The notes: generated by a model from the sequence alone, not told the origin. Shown: positions 17,505 to 26,639, counted from the stretch's first letter. The stretch is DNA of 64,000 nucleotides from Dactylosporangium sucinum (GCF_014647515.1 NZ_BMPI01000002.1:111484-175483); one strand, 5' to 3'. Translations and numbers: made by a program.

Positions 17505-18352
17505 GGTCCCTCCTCGCCGGTCCCGGGGTCACCCACCTCGCCGGCGTGTACGACCCGCTGACCGCGGCCCTGGCCCGCGCGGCCGGGTTCCGGGCCGCGC
17601 ACCTGTCCGGGGCCGCCGTCGCCGCGCTCGCGCTCGGCCTGCCCGACCTCGGGTACGTGCACGGCACCCACATCGCCGGCCGCGCCGCCACGATCACGCC
17701 CGCGCTCGGCGGGGTGCCGCTGCTCGCCGACGCCGACACCGGCTACGGCACGGCCGTCCACGCCGTGTGGACGGCCCGCCGGTACGCCGCGGCCGGGGTC
17801 GCCGGCCTGCACATCGAGGACCAGGTCAGCCCCAAGCGCTGCGGCCACCTCGCCGGCAAGGAGGTCGTCGACGCCGGCGCCGCCGCCGGAAAGATCCGGG
17901 CCGTCGCCGAGGCCGGCACCGGCCTGGTGGTCGTCGCCCGCACCGACGCCTTCTCCGTCACCGGCCTGTCCGACGCGATCGAGCGGTCCCGGCGGTACGT
18001 GGCCGCCGGCGCCGACGCGGTCTTCGTCGAGGGCGTGAGCGACCGCGCCGGGCTCGCCGACGTGCACGACGCGCTGCCCGGCGTGCCGCTCGTGGTCAAC
18101 CGGTCGGAGGCGGGCGGGCCGACCGAGGACGGCCTGCCGGACGGGGAGCTTGCGGCTCTGGGGGTACGGCTGGTGCTGCACCCGGTCGCCCCGCTGCTCG
18201 CCGCGCTGGAGGCGGCCCGGGCCGCCTACGCCGCCATCGCGCACGCCGGGCACGCCGGGGCGGTGCCGCGACTGTCGTGGCACGGGTTCACCGGCCTCGT
18301 CGGCCAGCCGGACGCCCTGGCACTCGACTCCCGCTACGGAGGGCCGTCATGA
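17501..18352 (+). CDS. Isocitrate lyase/PEP mutase superfamily carbon-carbon lyase
   Basis: A 283-residue TIM-barrel lyase. Metal-binding DADTGYG (Asp77, Asp79), HIEDQ (Glu106, Asp107) and the catalytic loop PKRCGHLAGKE with Cys114 point to a lyase rather than a phosphonate mutase. Relatives cleave methylisocitrate, 2,3-dimethylmalate, oxaloacetate or petal-death-protein substrates to pyruvate plus an acid. It overlaps both neighbours by 4 bases, so it is tightly coupled in the operon. A substituted malate would fit the maleate-type enzymes nearby (inference). Confidence 0.9.
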   Translation: MRSLLAGPGVTHLAGVYDPLTAALARAAGFRAAHLSGAAVAALALGLPDLGYVHGTHIAGRAATITPALGGVPLLADADTGYGTAVHAVWTARRYAAAGVAGLHIEDQVSPKRCGHLAGKEVVDAGAAAGKIRAVAEAGTGLVVVARTDAFSVTGLSDAIERSRRYVAAGADAVFVEGVSDRAGLADVHDALPGVPLVVNRSEAGGPTEDGLPDGELAALGVRLVLHPVAPLLAALEAARAAYAAIAHAGHAGAVPRLSWHGFTGLVGQPDALALDSRYGGPS

Positions 18353-19491
18353 CCGTCATCGTCGCCGGGGCCGGGCCCGTCGGGCTGACCGCCGCGCTGG
18401 CGCTGCACCGGGCCGGCGTGCCGGTCGTCGTCTTGGAGGCCGGGCCGGACCTGGCCACCGAGTCGCGGGCGTCGACGTTCCACCCGCCGTCGCTGGAGAT
18501 GCTGGCCGACCTGGGCGTCATCGACGCGATGCTCACCCAGGGACTGGTCTCGCCCACGTTCCAGTACCGCGAACGCGGCGGCGGCATCATCGCCGAGCTC
18601 GACCTGTCGCTGCTGGCGGGCGACACGCGGTACCCCTTCCGCCTCCAGCTCGAACAGAGCAAGTTCACCCGCATCGCGCTGCCGTCGTTGCCGGCCGGCA
18701 CCGTCCGGTTCGGCCAGGCGGTGGCGCTCGGCGGCGTCACCCAGGACGCTTCGGGCGTCACCGTGCGCACCGAGGCGGGCGACGAGTTCCGCGGCGACTG
18801 GCTCATCGGCGCCGACGGGGCGAACTCGGCCGTGCGCCGCACGCTCCACGGCGCGTCGTTCGAGGGCATCACGTACCCCGAGCGGTTCCTCGTCGGCTCG
18901 ACCGACGAGGACCTGACGGCGCTGCTGCCCGGGATCGCCGCCGTGAACTACCTCTTCGACCCGGCCGAGTGGCTGGTGCTGCTGCGGACGCCGGACCACT
19001 GGCGCGTGCTGCTGCCGACCCCGCCGGACACTCCTGATGCTCTCGAGCTCACGCGGCTCCCGTCGCGGCTGCTGGGCGTGGCCGACCCGGGGCGTCCGTG
19101 GCGGGTCGCGCACACCACGCTGTACCGCGTCCACCAACGCATCGCCGCCTCGTTCCGGCAGGGCCGGGTGCTCCTCGCCGGGGACGCGGCGCACATCAAC
19201 AACCCCCTCGGCGGCATGGGCATGAACTCCGGCATCCACGACGCGGTCCTCCTCGCCCGGGCCGTGGCGTCCGGGGACGACGCGCGGCTGACGGCGGTCG
19301 CCGAGGCGCGGCGGATCGTGGCCCGCGACCACGTCCAGGCGAGCACGCACCGCAACTGGGAGAAGCTGCGCTCCGGCGGCGCCTCCGCGTACGCCGACGA
19401 ACTGCGCGCCCTCGCCGCGGACCCGGTCGCGTCCCGCGCCTATCTGCTGCGGTCGTCGATGATCGCCGCGCTGCGGGAGACGGCGGCATGA
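18349..19491 (+). CDS. FAD-dependent aromatic-type monooxygenase (UbiH/PHBH family)
   Basis: A 380-residue class A flavoprotein monooxygenase: N-terminal GAGPVGLTAALAL dinucleotide-binding motif, GADGANSAVRRTL (DG motif) near residue 155, and GDAAHINNPLGGMGMNSG (GD motif) near 285. These enzymes hydroxylate activated rings with NAD(P)H. ATG 18349 overlaps the stop of the lyase gene (ATGA), and its own stop overlaps the next ATG. Being co-transcribed with a flavin reductase and two aldehyde dehydrogenases places it in an oxidative degradation pathway. Confidence 0.9.
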   Translation: MTVIVAGAGPVGLTAALALHRAGVPVVVLEAGPDLATESRASTFHPPSLEMLADLGVIDAMLTQGLVSPTFQYRERGGGIIAELDLSLLAGDTRYPFRLQLEQSKFTRIALPSLPAGTVRFGQAVALGGVTQDASGVTVRTEAGDEFRGDWLIGADGANSAVRRTLHGASFEGITYPERFLVGSTDEDLTALLPGIAAVNYLFDPAEWLVLLRTPDHWRVLLPTPPDTPDALELTRLPSRLLGVADPGRPWRVAHTTLYRVHQRIAASFRQGRVLLAGDAAHINNPLGGMGMNSGIHDAVLLARAVASGDDARLTAVAEARRIVARDHVQASTHRNWEKLRSGGASAYADELRALAADPVASRAYLLRSSMIAALRETAA

Positions 19492-20924
19492 GCATCGTTC
19501 GTGCGAATCCCGCTCGGTTCACCGAGGTTGTCGGCCGCGTCGACGCGGTCACGCGCAACATCCCGGACCGGGTGGACGACGCGGTCCGGGACGCGCACCG
19601 GGCCTTCCGAGGCTGGTCTTCGACACCGCCCGAGCAACGCCGTTCGTTGCTGGCCCGGGCCGCCGACGGGCTGTCGCAGGAACTGGACGAGCTGGCGACG
19701 TTGATGGCCCGCGAGATCGGCAAGCCCCTGGCCGACTGCCGGGGCGAGCTCGGGTTCGCGGTGAGGTTCCTCCGCTGGGTCCTCGACCACGCCCCGCTCC
19801 CCGACCGCGTCGTGGACGACGCCGAGGGCCGCCTGGTCGTGCGGTACCAGCCCTACGGCGTGGTCGTGGCGATCACCCCGTGGAACGCCCCGGTGATCCT
19901 GGCCATGCTGAAGATCGCTCCCGCCCTGGCGGCCGGCAACGCCGTCATCGTGAAGCCGTCGCCGCTGGGCCCCCTGACGATCGACCGCGTCATCCGCATC
20001 ATGCGGACCTGCTTGCCGGACGGCGTCCTGCGCGCGCTGCACGGCCACGCCCCGCTCGTCGCGGCCCTGTCGACCCACCGCCTGGTCCGCAAGGTGGCCT
20101 TCACCGGCGGCGAGACCGCGGGCCGCGCGATCGCCACGGCGGCGGCCGACCACCTGATCCCGACGGTGATGGAACTGGGCGGCAACGACCCGGCGGTGTT
20201 CCTCGACGACTTCGTGCCCGACGACGCCGCGATGGACCGCCTGGTCCTGGCCAGCCTGGCCACGAGCGGCCAGGTCTGCATGGCGGCCAAGCGCCTGTAC
20301 GTCCCCAGGGCGCTGCTGCCCACGTTCGTGGAGTCCTACGCGGCGGCGGCACGGCGGGTGGCGGTCCTCGGCGATCCGCTGGCGGACGGCGTCACGGTCG
20401 GCCCGATGATCTCGGCCGAGGCCGCTTCCCGAGCCGCCGACCTGCTGGCGGCGGCCCGGGCCGCCGACCTGGTGCCCCTGGGCGCCCCGGCCCCCGGCAC
20501 CGATCTCGCGGCCGGCCACTTCGTCGCGCCGTTCCTGGCCGTCGCCCCCGACCCCGACGCGGCCCTGCTCCGCGAGGAACAGTTCGCCCCACTGGTCCCC
20601 CTGGTCCCGTACGACACCGAGGCCCAGGTCCTGGCCTGGGCCAACGACGACGACCTGGGCCTGGGAGCGTCGGTCTGGAGCGCGGACGAGGACCGGGCGT
20701 TCGCCTTCGCCCGCGACGTGGAGGCCGGCTTCGTCTTCGTCAACACCCACAACCGCACGGGGATGTCGCTGCGCGCCCCGTTCGGCGGCGTGAAGCGCTC
20801 CGGCTGGGGCCGCGAGTACGCGCAGGAGGGCCTGGCCGAGTACGTCCAACCGTGCGTCGTCCACGCCCCGGGCCCGTTCCGCCCGGGCGGCGCCGGCCTG
20901 CCCCCGGGCGCCTACCCCGCCTGA
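19488..20924 (+). CDS. NAD(P)-dependent aldehyde dehydrogenase (2)
   Basis: A 478-residue aldehyde dehydrogenase of normal length, with TPWNAPVILAMLKIAPALAAG, Glu229 (MELGGNDP) and Cys264 (SGQVCMAAKR). It resembles succinate-semialdehyde or benzaldehyde-type dehydrogenases. Last gene of the operon that starts at 13687; ATG overlaps the previous TGA. The Dabb gene converges on it 30 bp later. Having two dissimilar aldehyde dehydrogenases in one operon implies at least two aldehyde intermediates. Confidence 0.9.
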   Translation: MSIVRANPARFTEVVGRVDAVTRNIPDRVDDAVRDAHRAFRGWSSTPPEQRRSLLARAADGLSQELDELATLMAREIGKPLADCRGELGFAVRFLRWVLDHAPLPDRVVDDAEGRLVVRYQPYGVVVAITPWNAPVILAMLKIAPALAAGNAVIVKPSPLGPLTIDRVIRIMRTCLPDGVLRALHGHAPLVAALSTHRLVRKVAFTGGETAGRAIATAAADHLIPTVMELGGNDPAVFLDDFVPDDAAMDRLVLASLATSGQVCMAAKRLYVPRALLPTFVESYAAAARRVAVLGDPLADGVTVGPMISAEAASRAADLLAAARAADLVPLGAPAPGTDLAAGHFVAPFLAVAPDPDAALLREEQFAPLVPLVPYDTEAQVLAWANDDDLGLGASVWSADEDRAFAFARDVEAGFVFVNTHNRTGMSLRAPFGGVKRSGWGREYAQEGLAEYVQPCVVHAPGPFRPGGAGLPPGAYPA

Positions 20925-20954
20925 CCGGCGCTGCGCGCCCGGGCCGCGCCGCCC

Positions 20955-21230
20955 TCAGAAGTCGACCACCGCGCGAGTCGCCAAGCGGGGGCGGAGCCAG
21001 CCGGCCAGTTCCAGGTGCGCCTCGTGCTGCTGGTAACCCCGCAGGCCGTCGGCGTTGTCGTGGGTCGTGACGACCACCAGGTCGTACGAGACCTCGGTGC
21101 GCAGGGTGTCCAGCTCCACCTGCAGCGTGCGGATCTGCGGCACCACGCCCGGCAACGCTGACAGTCTGGCCTTGGCCTCCGGGGCGTCCGCAGGGTCCGT
21201 GAACTTCATGACGACGACGTGGGTGAGCAC
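20955..21230 (-). CDS. Stress-responsive A/B-barrel (Dabb) small protein
   Basis: A 91-residue ferredoxin-like dimeric barrel (Dabb, PF07876), starting VLTHVVVMKFTDPADAPEAK and containing SYDLVVVTTHDNADGLRGY. Dabb proteins are small cytosolic enzymes or ligand binders; some act as cyclases or decarboxylases on polyketide-like rings. GTG start at 21230. It is divergent from the amidase gene across the regulator site at 21291, so it probably belongs to the same regulon. Its precise reaction cannot be read from the sequence. Confidence 0.85.
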   Translation of the reverse strand: MLTHVVVMKFTDPADAPEAKARLSALPGVVPQIRTLQVELDTLRTEVSYDLVVVTTHDNADGLRGYQQHEAHLELAGWLRPRLATRAVVDF

Positions 21231-21280
21231 GGTCCGGGCCTCCCGAGCACTGTTGAGGAACGCGCGCTGAGTGTATGTTC

Positions 21281-21307
21281 GGGAAACACTGTTCCGCTAG
21301 AGGAACC
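21281..21307. promoter_or_regulatory. IclR-type operator, site 4
   Basis: GGGAAAC-ACT-GTTCCGC-TAG-AGGAACC: three half-sites at about 10-bp steps between the divergent Dabb and amidase genes, ending 11 bp before the amidase start. The last pair is one base closer than at the other sites. Confidence 0.65.
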
Positions 21308-21318
21308 AGGAGGCCCCG

Positions 21319-22917
21319 GTGCGGGTTGCCGCCGTCCAGTTTGAAGCCGGCCAGGACGTGGCCGCGAACCTTGCGACCTGCCTCCGGATGATCGACGCGG
21401 CCGCCGCCGAAGGTGCCGGGCTCGTCGTGTTGCCGGAGTTCTGCAATCACCTGTCGTGGTACGACGACCGCCGGCACGCCCGGCGGATGGCCTGCCGCGA
21501 CGGCGACGACTTCCTCACCGCGATCGCCGCGAAGGCGCGCGAACACGGCACCTACGTCAAGATCAACGTTACCCTCGCCCGGGACGACGGCCGCACGACC
21601 GGCACCAACCTGCTGTTCGACCCGCAGGGCACGCTCGTCGGGCAGTGCGACAAGCAGACGCTCATGGGCAGCGAGAACGACCACCTCGACCGCGGCAGCG
21701 CGGCCGGCCCGGTCGTGGACACGCCGTTCGGCGCGGTGGGGATGTACGCCTGCATGGAGGGCGTGGCGCCCGAGGTCACCCGCGGGCTCGCCGTGCGCGG
21801 CGCGGAGCTGCTGCTCAACAGCCTGAACTCGTTCGCGACCGACGAGGCGAGCCTGCACATCCCGGTGCGTGCCGCCGAGAACAAGGTGTGGGTGGTCGCG
21901 GCCAACAAGGTCGGGCCGCTCCTGCCGGCCGAGCACCTCGGCTCGATCAGCGCGGGCCTCAAGGTACCGCCGGAATGGCTGCACGGCGCGGGCGAGAGCC
22001 AGATCGTCGCGCCCGACGGCACGGTCGTCGCGAAGGGGCCGCGCACCGGCGAGGCGGTTGTCGTCGCCGACATCGACGTGACGACGTCCCGCGACAAGCG
22101 CCGGCCCGACGGCACCGACGTCTTCAAGGCCCGCCGCCCGGCGCTCTACGCGCCGATCGGCGAGGAACCGGCCCACGGTCGCCGAGCAGCGGGTTCCCGG
22201 CAGATCACGGCGGCCGTGGTACGGGGGAACGATCTGCCGGCCGGAGTCCGGCGGGCCCTCGCGGCCGGGGCCCGGCTCATCGTCCTGCCCGAGCTGCAGG
22301 ACGCGGCCACGCCCGGCATCCTCGGCGGGCTGCTGGCCGGCACCGAGGCGGTCGCCGTCACGAGCGTCCTCGACGGCGACGCGCACGTCGGCCTGGTGAT
22401 CGCCGGGGCCGGGGTGGTCGGCCGCCAGCCGCAGCTGCACGCGGTCGAGCGGCTGCCGGCAACCGCCCTCGGCGACCGGCTGGAGACGTTCGACCTGCCG
22501 TGGGGGCGGCTCGTGGTGGTCGTCGGCGACGACGCCGTGTACCCCGAGGTGTTCCGGGTGGCGACGATCCTCGACGCCGACGTGGTGGCCGTGCCGTTCA
22601 CCCCGGCCGAGGACTGGGAGCTGCGGCTGGGCCTGCCCGAGCGGGCCGCCGAGAACCGGCTCAACGTGGTCGCGGCCGCGCCGCTGGGCAAGGAGAGTGC
22701 GTTCTACGCGCTGAGCCCCGACTTCACGCTGTGGACCCAGTGGGAGGGGCCGTTCACCGGCCGGATCTCGCACCCGGTGACCACGCTCGTGCCGGCGGAC
22801 CAGGAGGTCGCGACCGCGCCGGTCAACCCGGCGCAGAGCCGCAACCGGCTCGTCTCGCGCGGCACGGACCTCGTCGACGGCCGCCCCTGGCGGCTCGTCG
22901 AGGCGATCACTCGTTGA
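21319..22917 (+). CDS. Double nitrilase-fold amidase with an inactive second domain
   Basis: A 532-residue protein of two carbon-nitrogen hydrolase domains. Domain 1 (residues 1-280) has the full triad: Glu40 (VVLPEF), Lys112 (DKQTLM) and Cys145 (MYACMEGV), so it should hydrolyse a C-N bond. Domain 2 (about 293-510) keeps Glu325 (IVLPEL), but the position of the nucleophile reads VVGDDAVYPE without Cys and the Lys is not evident, so it is probably structural or regulatory. Start GTG 21319 follows AGGAGG. It is monocistronic or the first gene before the promoter at 22914, which overlaps its stop codon. Confidence 0.88.
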   Translation: MRVAAVQFEAGQDVAANLATCLRMIDAAAAEGAGLVVLPEFCNHLSWYDDRRHARRMACRDGDDFLTAIAAKAREHGTYVKINVTLARDDGRTTGTNLLFDPQGTLVGQCDKQTLMGSENDHLDRGSAAGPVVDTPFGAVGMYACMEGVAPEVTRGLAVRGAELLLNSLNSFATDEASLHIPVRAAENKVWVVAANKVGPLLPAEHLGSISAGLKVPPEWLHGAGESQIVAPDGTVVAKGPRTGEAVVVADIDVTTSRDKRRPDGTDVFKARRPALYAPIGEEPAHGRRAAGSRQITAAVVRGNDLPAGVRRALAAGARLIVLPELQDAATPGILGGLLAGTEAVAVTSVLDGDAHVGLVIAGAGVVGRQPQLHAVERLPATALGDRLETFDLPWGRLVVVVGDDAVYPEVFRVATILDADVVAVPFTPAEDWELRLGLPERAAENRLNVVAAAPLGKESAFYALSPDFTLWTQWEGPFTGRISHPVTTLVPADQEVATAPVNPAQSRNRLVSRGTDLVDGRPWRLVEAITR

Positions 22918-22948
22918 CAACCGTTCCGCCAAGCGAAACACTGTTTCC
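22914..22948 (+). promoter_or_regulatory. Promoter and IclR-type operator, site 5, of the chlorophyll-type operon
   Basis: TTGACA (22914-22919, overlapping the amidase stop), 17-bp spacer, AACACT (22937-22942). The palindrome GTTCCGC-CAA-GCGAAAC (22923-22939) fills the spacer, and a third half-site GTTTCC follows at 22943-22948. Binding here would block RNA polymerase directly. Confidence 0.7.
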
Positions 22949-22978
22949 AACAACGAGACAACCCCGGGAGTGACCGCG

Positions 22979-23779
22979 ATGGCAGAGACGGTCCAGCACG
23001 TCGAGGAGATGCTCGACGCGTCGCCGGTGATCGACGTCCACGACACATTCGCACAGTTCCAGCAGCTCCTCATCGACCTGAAGGCCAAGATCGACGCCAG
23101 GTTCGTCACCACGCGCGACCCGTCGACCGAGGCCCTGGAGGCATACGGGACGTACCCGGACGGTCCGGGCGGCCGAGTCGCCGCCTACAGCGGCCCCGAG
23201 GTCGACTGGATGGTGCACTCGTGGCTCGGCAACCCGGCGCAGAGCTTCGTCAACCTGCACCTCACCTGCTGGCTCGGTCCCCAGGTCCGCGTTCCGCACC
23301 TCGGCATCGCGCTGCTGTGCTGGCCGGGCGGCTGGTTCTACACCGACTACATCGCGCGCACCGAGCTCCTGGTGGACGGGGAGTACTTCGACCGGTACTA
23401 CGCGCCGACGAGCGACGCCTGGCTGGCCCACCGCGACGACCCCGAGTTCGTCTGGTTCACCAGCCGGGCCCCGTTCATCCGCGCGTCGCTGTCCCCCAAC
23501 GCCTACGCGTACTCGTTCGAGCGCAAGGCCCGCAACATCGACGTCGTCAGCGGCGTCCTGCACGCGCAGGTCGACCGCTGGCTCGGCTGGATCGAAGAGG
23601 CCGAGCCGGTGCCGGACGGCGAGCGGGCGGCGCTGCGGCAGCGCGACCTCGCGGTCCGGCGCAACATCGCCCAGCGTGACCCGGCGAACGTGATGGGGGT
23701 GCGGTACTTCGGGCAGGAGACCACCGACCGGCTCGTCGGCGCGTTGTGGGGCGCCGACCGGCAACTCGAGCGCCCATGA
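22979..23779 (+). CDS. Red chlorophyll catabolite reductase-like protein (1)
   Basis: A 266-residue protein resembling plant red chlorophyll catabolite reductase, a ferredoxin-dependent bilin-reductase-fold enzyme that reduces an opened tetrapyrrole. The similarity I see is in residues 73-180: EVDWMVHSWL, VPHLGIAL, Asp123 and RTELLVDGEYFDRYY, then SRAPFIRASLSPNAYAYSF, which parallels the DLxPRxDL...YY...SxxxxRxxxSPTAV pattern of the plant family. ATG 22979 is preferred to GTG 22970 because CGGGAG lies 8 bases before it. First gene of an operon whose next genes resemble chlorophyllase and pheophorbide oxygenase. Family assignment is good; substrate is inferred. Confidence 0.72.
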   Translation: MAETVQHVEEMLDASPVIDVHDTFAQFQQLLIDLKAKIDARFVTTRDPSTEALEAYGTYPDGPGGRVAAYSGPEVDWMVHSWLGNPAQSFVNLHLTCWLGPQVRVPHLGIALLCWPGGWFYTDYIARTELLVDGEYFDRYYAPTSDAWLAHRDDPEFVWFTSRAPFIRASLSPNAYAYSFERKARNIDVVSGVLHAQVDRWLGWIEEAEPVPDGERAALRQRDLAVRRNIAQRDPANVMGVRYFGQETTDRLVGALWGADRQLERP

Positions 23780-24708
23780 GCACCACGGTGCGCTCCCGCT
23801 GGCACGCCGTGCGGATTCCCGGCGCGCCCGAGCCGTTCGACACCGCGGTGCTGAAGGTGCACTACCCGGCGCTGGTCACCGGTTCGGACGAGGAGCGCCT
23901 CTCGGGGAACTTCCGCGCCGACCCGGCCAACGCGCCGTACCCGGTCGTGCTCATCCTCAGCGGCATCAACGTCGGGCAGGACGCCTACCGCTGGCTGGCG
24001 ACCGACCTGGCCGCCCGGGGCTTCGCCGCGGTCACCTACGACTGGGTCGGCCCGCTGTTCGCCGGCCAGGTCGGCCTGACCCCGGGCGTCGACCTGGCCC
24101 TGGCCAGGCCCGACACCTACGGCCAGGGCCCGACCTGCCCGGCGATCGCGCCGATCGTCTCGGCGCTCGCCGGGCTCCTCGACGGCGCGCTGGACACCAC
24201 GAGACTGGCGCTCGTCGGGCACTCGGCGGGCGGTACCGTCGCGCTGCAATCGGCCAGGTTCTTCCGCGGCTGCCGGGCGGTCGCCACCTACGGCGCCCAC
24301 ACGATGGTCTCCACGATGCTCGGCTGGCCCGCCGGCACGATCGCGCCGGCGCTCGTCGAGTCGCCGGTGCTGCTGCTGGCGGGCACCGAGGACGGCGTGA
24401 TCGCCGGCTCCTCCGACCGGTACGGGGCCGGCAGCGGCCACGACCCGGTCAGCCGCACGTTCGACGAGGCACTGCACGACCGCGGCGGCGAGCACGTCCT
24501 CGCCTGGCTGCAGGGCGGCAACCACTTCAGCATCGCCGACCCGGTCGACCCCACGTCGGCCCGGGCGTTCCTCGACCGGCCGTCCACTGTGGACGGCGGC
24601 GAGGCCCGAGCCGCGATCGCCGGGATCCTCGCCGAGTTCCTCGGGACCTACCTGCGCGGCGAGGCCGCCGAACACGCATCACCGTTGCTCAAGATCCGGC
24701 GCCGCTAG
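23776..24708 (+). CDS. Chlorophyllase-like alpha/beta hydrolase
   Basis: A 310-residue cytosolic esterase. YPVVLILSGINVGQDAYRWL and LAARGFAAVTYD (residues 55-89) resemble the strand-helix start of chlorophyllase/PET-hydrolase-type folds. The nucleophile is Ser150 in GHSAGG, with likely Asp206 (AGTEDGV) and His250 (GGNHFS). Chlorophyllases remove the phytol ester from chlorophyll. Plant enzymes carry GHSRGG, so the motif differs by one residue and the broader dienelactone/acetylxylan-type hydrolases remain alternatives. ATG overlaps the preceding TGA; the Rieske oxygenase follows 9 bp later. Confidence 0.75.
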   Translation: MSTTVRSRWHAVRIPGAPEPFDTAVLKVHYPALVTGSDEERLSGNFRADPANAPYPVVLILSGINVGQDAYRWLATDLAARGFAAVTYDWVGPLFAGQVGLTPGVDLALARPDTYGQGPTCPAIAPIVSALAGLLDGALDTTRLALVGHSAGGTVALQSARFFRGCRAVATYGAHTMVSTMLGWPAGTIAPALVESPVLLLAGTEDGVIAGSSDRYGAGSGHDPVSRTFDEALHDRGGEHVLAWLQGGNHFSIADPVDPTSARAFLDRPSTVDGGEARAAIAGILAEFLGTYLRGEAAEHASPLLKIRRR

Positions 24709-24717
24709 GAGCACGCC

Positions 24718-25911
24718 ATGTTGAAGAACTTCTGGTACGCGGTCGAGTTCTCCGAGCGCGTCACCACCAAGCCGGTGCGGGTCACCTGTCTCGGCCAGGA
24801 GCTCGCCCTGTACCGCACGCCGAAGGGCCGCCCGGTCGCCCTCTCCGACCTGTGCGTGCACCGCGGCGCCGCGCTGTCCGGCGGCTGGACCAAGGGCGAC
24901 ACGCTCGTCTGCCCCTACCACGGCTGGGAGTACCGGCCCGACGGCGCCTGCACGAAGATCCCGGCCAACCAGCCGGGCCGGGGCATCCCGAAGAAGGCCC
25001 GCGTCGACTCGTACCCGGTCACCGAGCGGTACGGCTTCGTCTGGGTCTTCCTCGGCGACCTCCCCGAGGAGGAGCGCCCGCCGATGCCGGTGTGGCCCGA
25101 GTTCGACGACCTGGTGACGAACGGCGGCAGGTTCAAGGCGGTCACCGGCGAGTACCTCTGGAAGTCGAACTACGAGCGGATCCTGGAGAACGGCTGCGAC
25201 ATCGCGCACGCGCCGTTCGTCCACGCCGGCGCGTTCGGCAACCCGGAGCGGCCGGACGTCGAGGAGTACGAGCTGGAGATCCCCGACGAGTGGTCGGCGT
25301 TCGCCACGGTGCGGCTGCACCCGCCGGCGCCGAAGGGCATCTGGGCCCGGGTCGGGCGCAAGGGCAAGGACCTCAGGAGCCGCCCGCCGGTGACCACGTC
25401 CGCCGGCTGGATGCTGCCGAACATGATCAAGCTGCACGTCCGGCTGCCCATGGGCAACCTCATCATCTACGACACCAACATCCCGATCGACGAGACGACC
25501 ACGCTGGTGAAGTGGGTCGCGCTGCGCGACTTCTTCACCGGCAACTGGGCCGACAAGAACGCGATCCAGCGCGTGCACCGCATCTTCGGCCAGGACGCGC
25601 CGGTCGTCGACCGGGTCCGGCCCGAGCTGCTGCCCTTCGACCTGGGCGCGGAGCTGCACGTCAAGAGCGACCTCATCGCCGTGCACTACCGGCGCCGCCG
25701 GCAGGAGCTGTCGGAGCAGGGCTGGCTGCTCGGCGAGGACGACCGGATCATGGGCGACGTGCCGCGCCGCGAGGCGACCGTCATCCCGTCGCCCGCCCGT
25801 CGCGAGAACCCCGAGCTGGCCCGCGCCTGGGTGCACAAGGCGAAGGGGCAGCACCCCACGGTGGCCGAGGCCGAACGCATCGGCTTGGCAGAAGGAGAGT
25901 CGTCGTCGTGA
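24718..25911 (+). CDS. Rieske non-haem iron oxygenase, pheophorbide-oxygenase/vanillate-demethylase type
   Basis: A 397-residue oxygenase alpha subunit. The Rieske cluster ligands are Cys46-x-His48 and Cys65-x2-His68 (CVHRGAALSG, VCPYHGWEY). The mononuclear iron ligands are His164 and His169 in DIAHAPFVH, with Asp161 as electron bridge. C-terminal RPELLPFDLGAELHVKSD is shared with pheophorbide a oxygenase and related single-component Rieske proteins. Pheophorbide oxygenase opens the chlorin ring; vanillate demethylase and ketosteroid hydroxylase are alternatives. No dedicated reductase is in the operon, so it must borrow electrons. AGGAGC precedes the ATG. Confidence 0.88.
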   Translation: MLKNFWYAVEFSERVTTKPVRVTCLGQELALYRTPKGRPVALSDLCVHRGAALSGGWTKGDTLVCPYHGWEYRPDGACTKIPANQPGRGIPKKARVDSYPVTERYGFVWVFLGDLPEEERPPMPVWPEFDDLVTNGGRFKAVTGEYLWKSNYERILENGCDIAHAPFVHAGAFGNPERPDVEEYELEIPDEWSAFATVRLHPPAPKGIWARVGRKGKDLRSRPPVTTSAGWMLPNMIKLHVRLPMGNLIIYDTNIPIDETTTLVKWVALRDFFTGNWADKNAIQRVHRIFGQDAPVVDRVRPELLPFDLGAELHVKSDLIAVHYRRRRQELSEQGWLLGEDDRIMGDVPRREATVIPSPARRENPELARAWVHKAKGQHPTVAEAERIGLAEGESSS

Positions 25912-26639
25912 GCCCGTCGCTGCCGGCCGCCCTGGCGGAGCACACCCTGCACCAGCTGCTCGACCGCGTGCCGCTCAAGGAAGTGGGCTCGCCGTACCGG
26001 ACCCTGCGCTCCCCCATGACGCCCGACCCGGTCGGCGCGGTGCGCGTGTTCGAGGGGGACGGGGCGGTGCAGCGGCTGGTCACGGTGAGCCTCGTCGTGC
26101 CGATGATCCACCTGGACAGCCACATGGTGTTCGCCTTCACCCGGGCGGACTCGGCGGTACCGCATTTCACCCTGGACTCCGTGCACGGGGGCGAGTACCA
26201 CGCGTACCACCTCGACCTGATCCCCCGCGCCGAGCTCTCGCCGCACCTGTCCTACATGGACGCGGCCTACCACCCGCTGACCCCGGTCTACGAGTCGGCG
26301 TCGGAGCGGGAGGGGCTCAGCCGGGCGCACATCAGCCCGCGGCAGCACGCGCTCATGTCGCCGTGGATGCTGGTGCATCGGGCGACCGAGGCGGCGTTCG
26401 CGGGCCTGACCCCGATCGTCTCGTCCTATCTGGAGCACTGGCTCGGCCTGCTGGACGGCTTCCCGCCGGATGTCGTCGCGTCGCTCGCCGGCACCGACCT
26501 CGCGGCGCGGGACGCGGCCGTCCGGCGGAACCTGTTCAGCCCCGACGTCGATCCGGTGTGGACGCAGGTCTCCAGGCTGCTCGGCCAGGACGCGAGCGAC
26601 GAGATCCGCGCGCTGCTCATCGGCGAGCCCGTCGCATGA
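25908..26639 (+). CDS. Red chlorophyll catabolite reductase-like protein (2)
   Basis: A 243-residue protein of the same superfamily as the gene at 22979 but strongly diverged. VPHFTLD (84-90), HLDLIPRAEL (101-110), then DAAYHPL and SPWMLVHRATEAAF match the order of motifs in bilin-reductase folds (pigment-contacting sheet, DLxPRxxL, SP). GTG 25908 overlaps the Rieske stop in GTGA. Two such proteins in one operon could form a heteromer or perform successive reductions. A role on an opened tetrapyrrole is inferred from family and context. Confidence 0.65.
   Translation: MSPSLPAALAEHTLHQLLDRVPLKEVGSPYRTLRSPMTPDPVGAVRVFEGDGAVQRLVTVSLVVPMIHLDSHMVFAFTRADSAVPHFTLDSVHGGEYHAYHLDLIPRAELSPHLSYMDAAYHPLTPVYESASEREGLSRAHISPRQHALMSPWMLVHRATEAAFAGLTPIVSSYLEHWLGLLDGFPPDVVASLAGTDLAARDAAVRRNLFSPDVDPVWTQVSRLLGQDASDEIRALLIGEPVA

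Noticed and set aside
24718..25911. Vanillate demethylase as the specific function of the Rieske protein
   Set aside because: No ferredoxin reductase subunit (VanB type) or vanillate pathway genes are near; the PAO-like context with RCCR- and NYC1-like genes is a better fit, though not proven.
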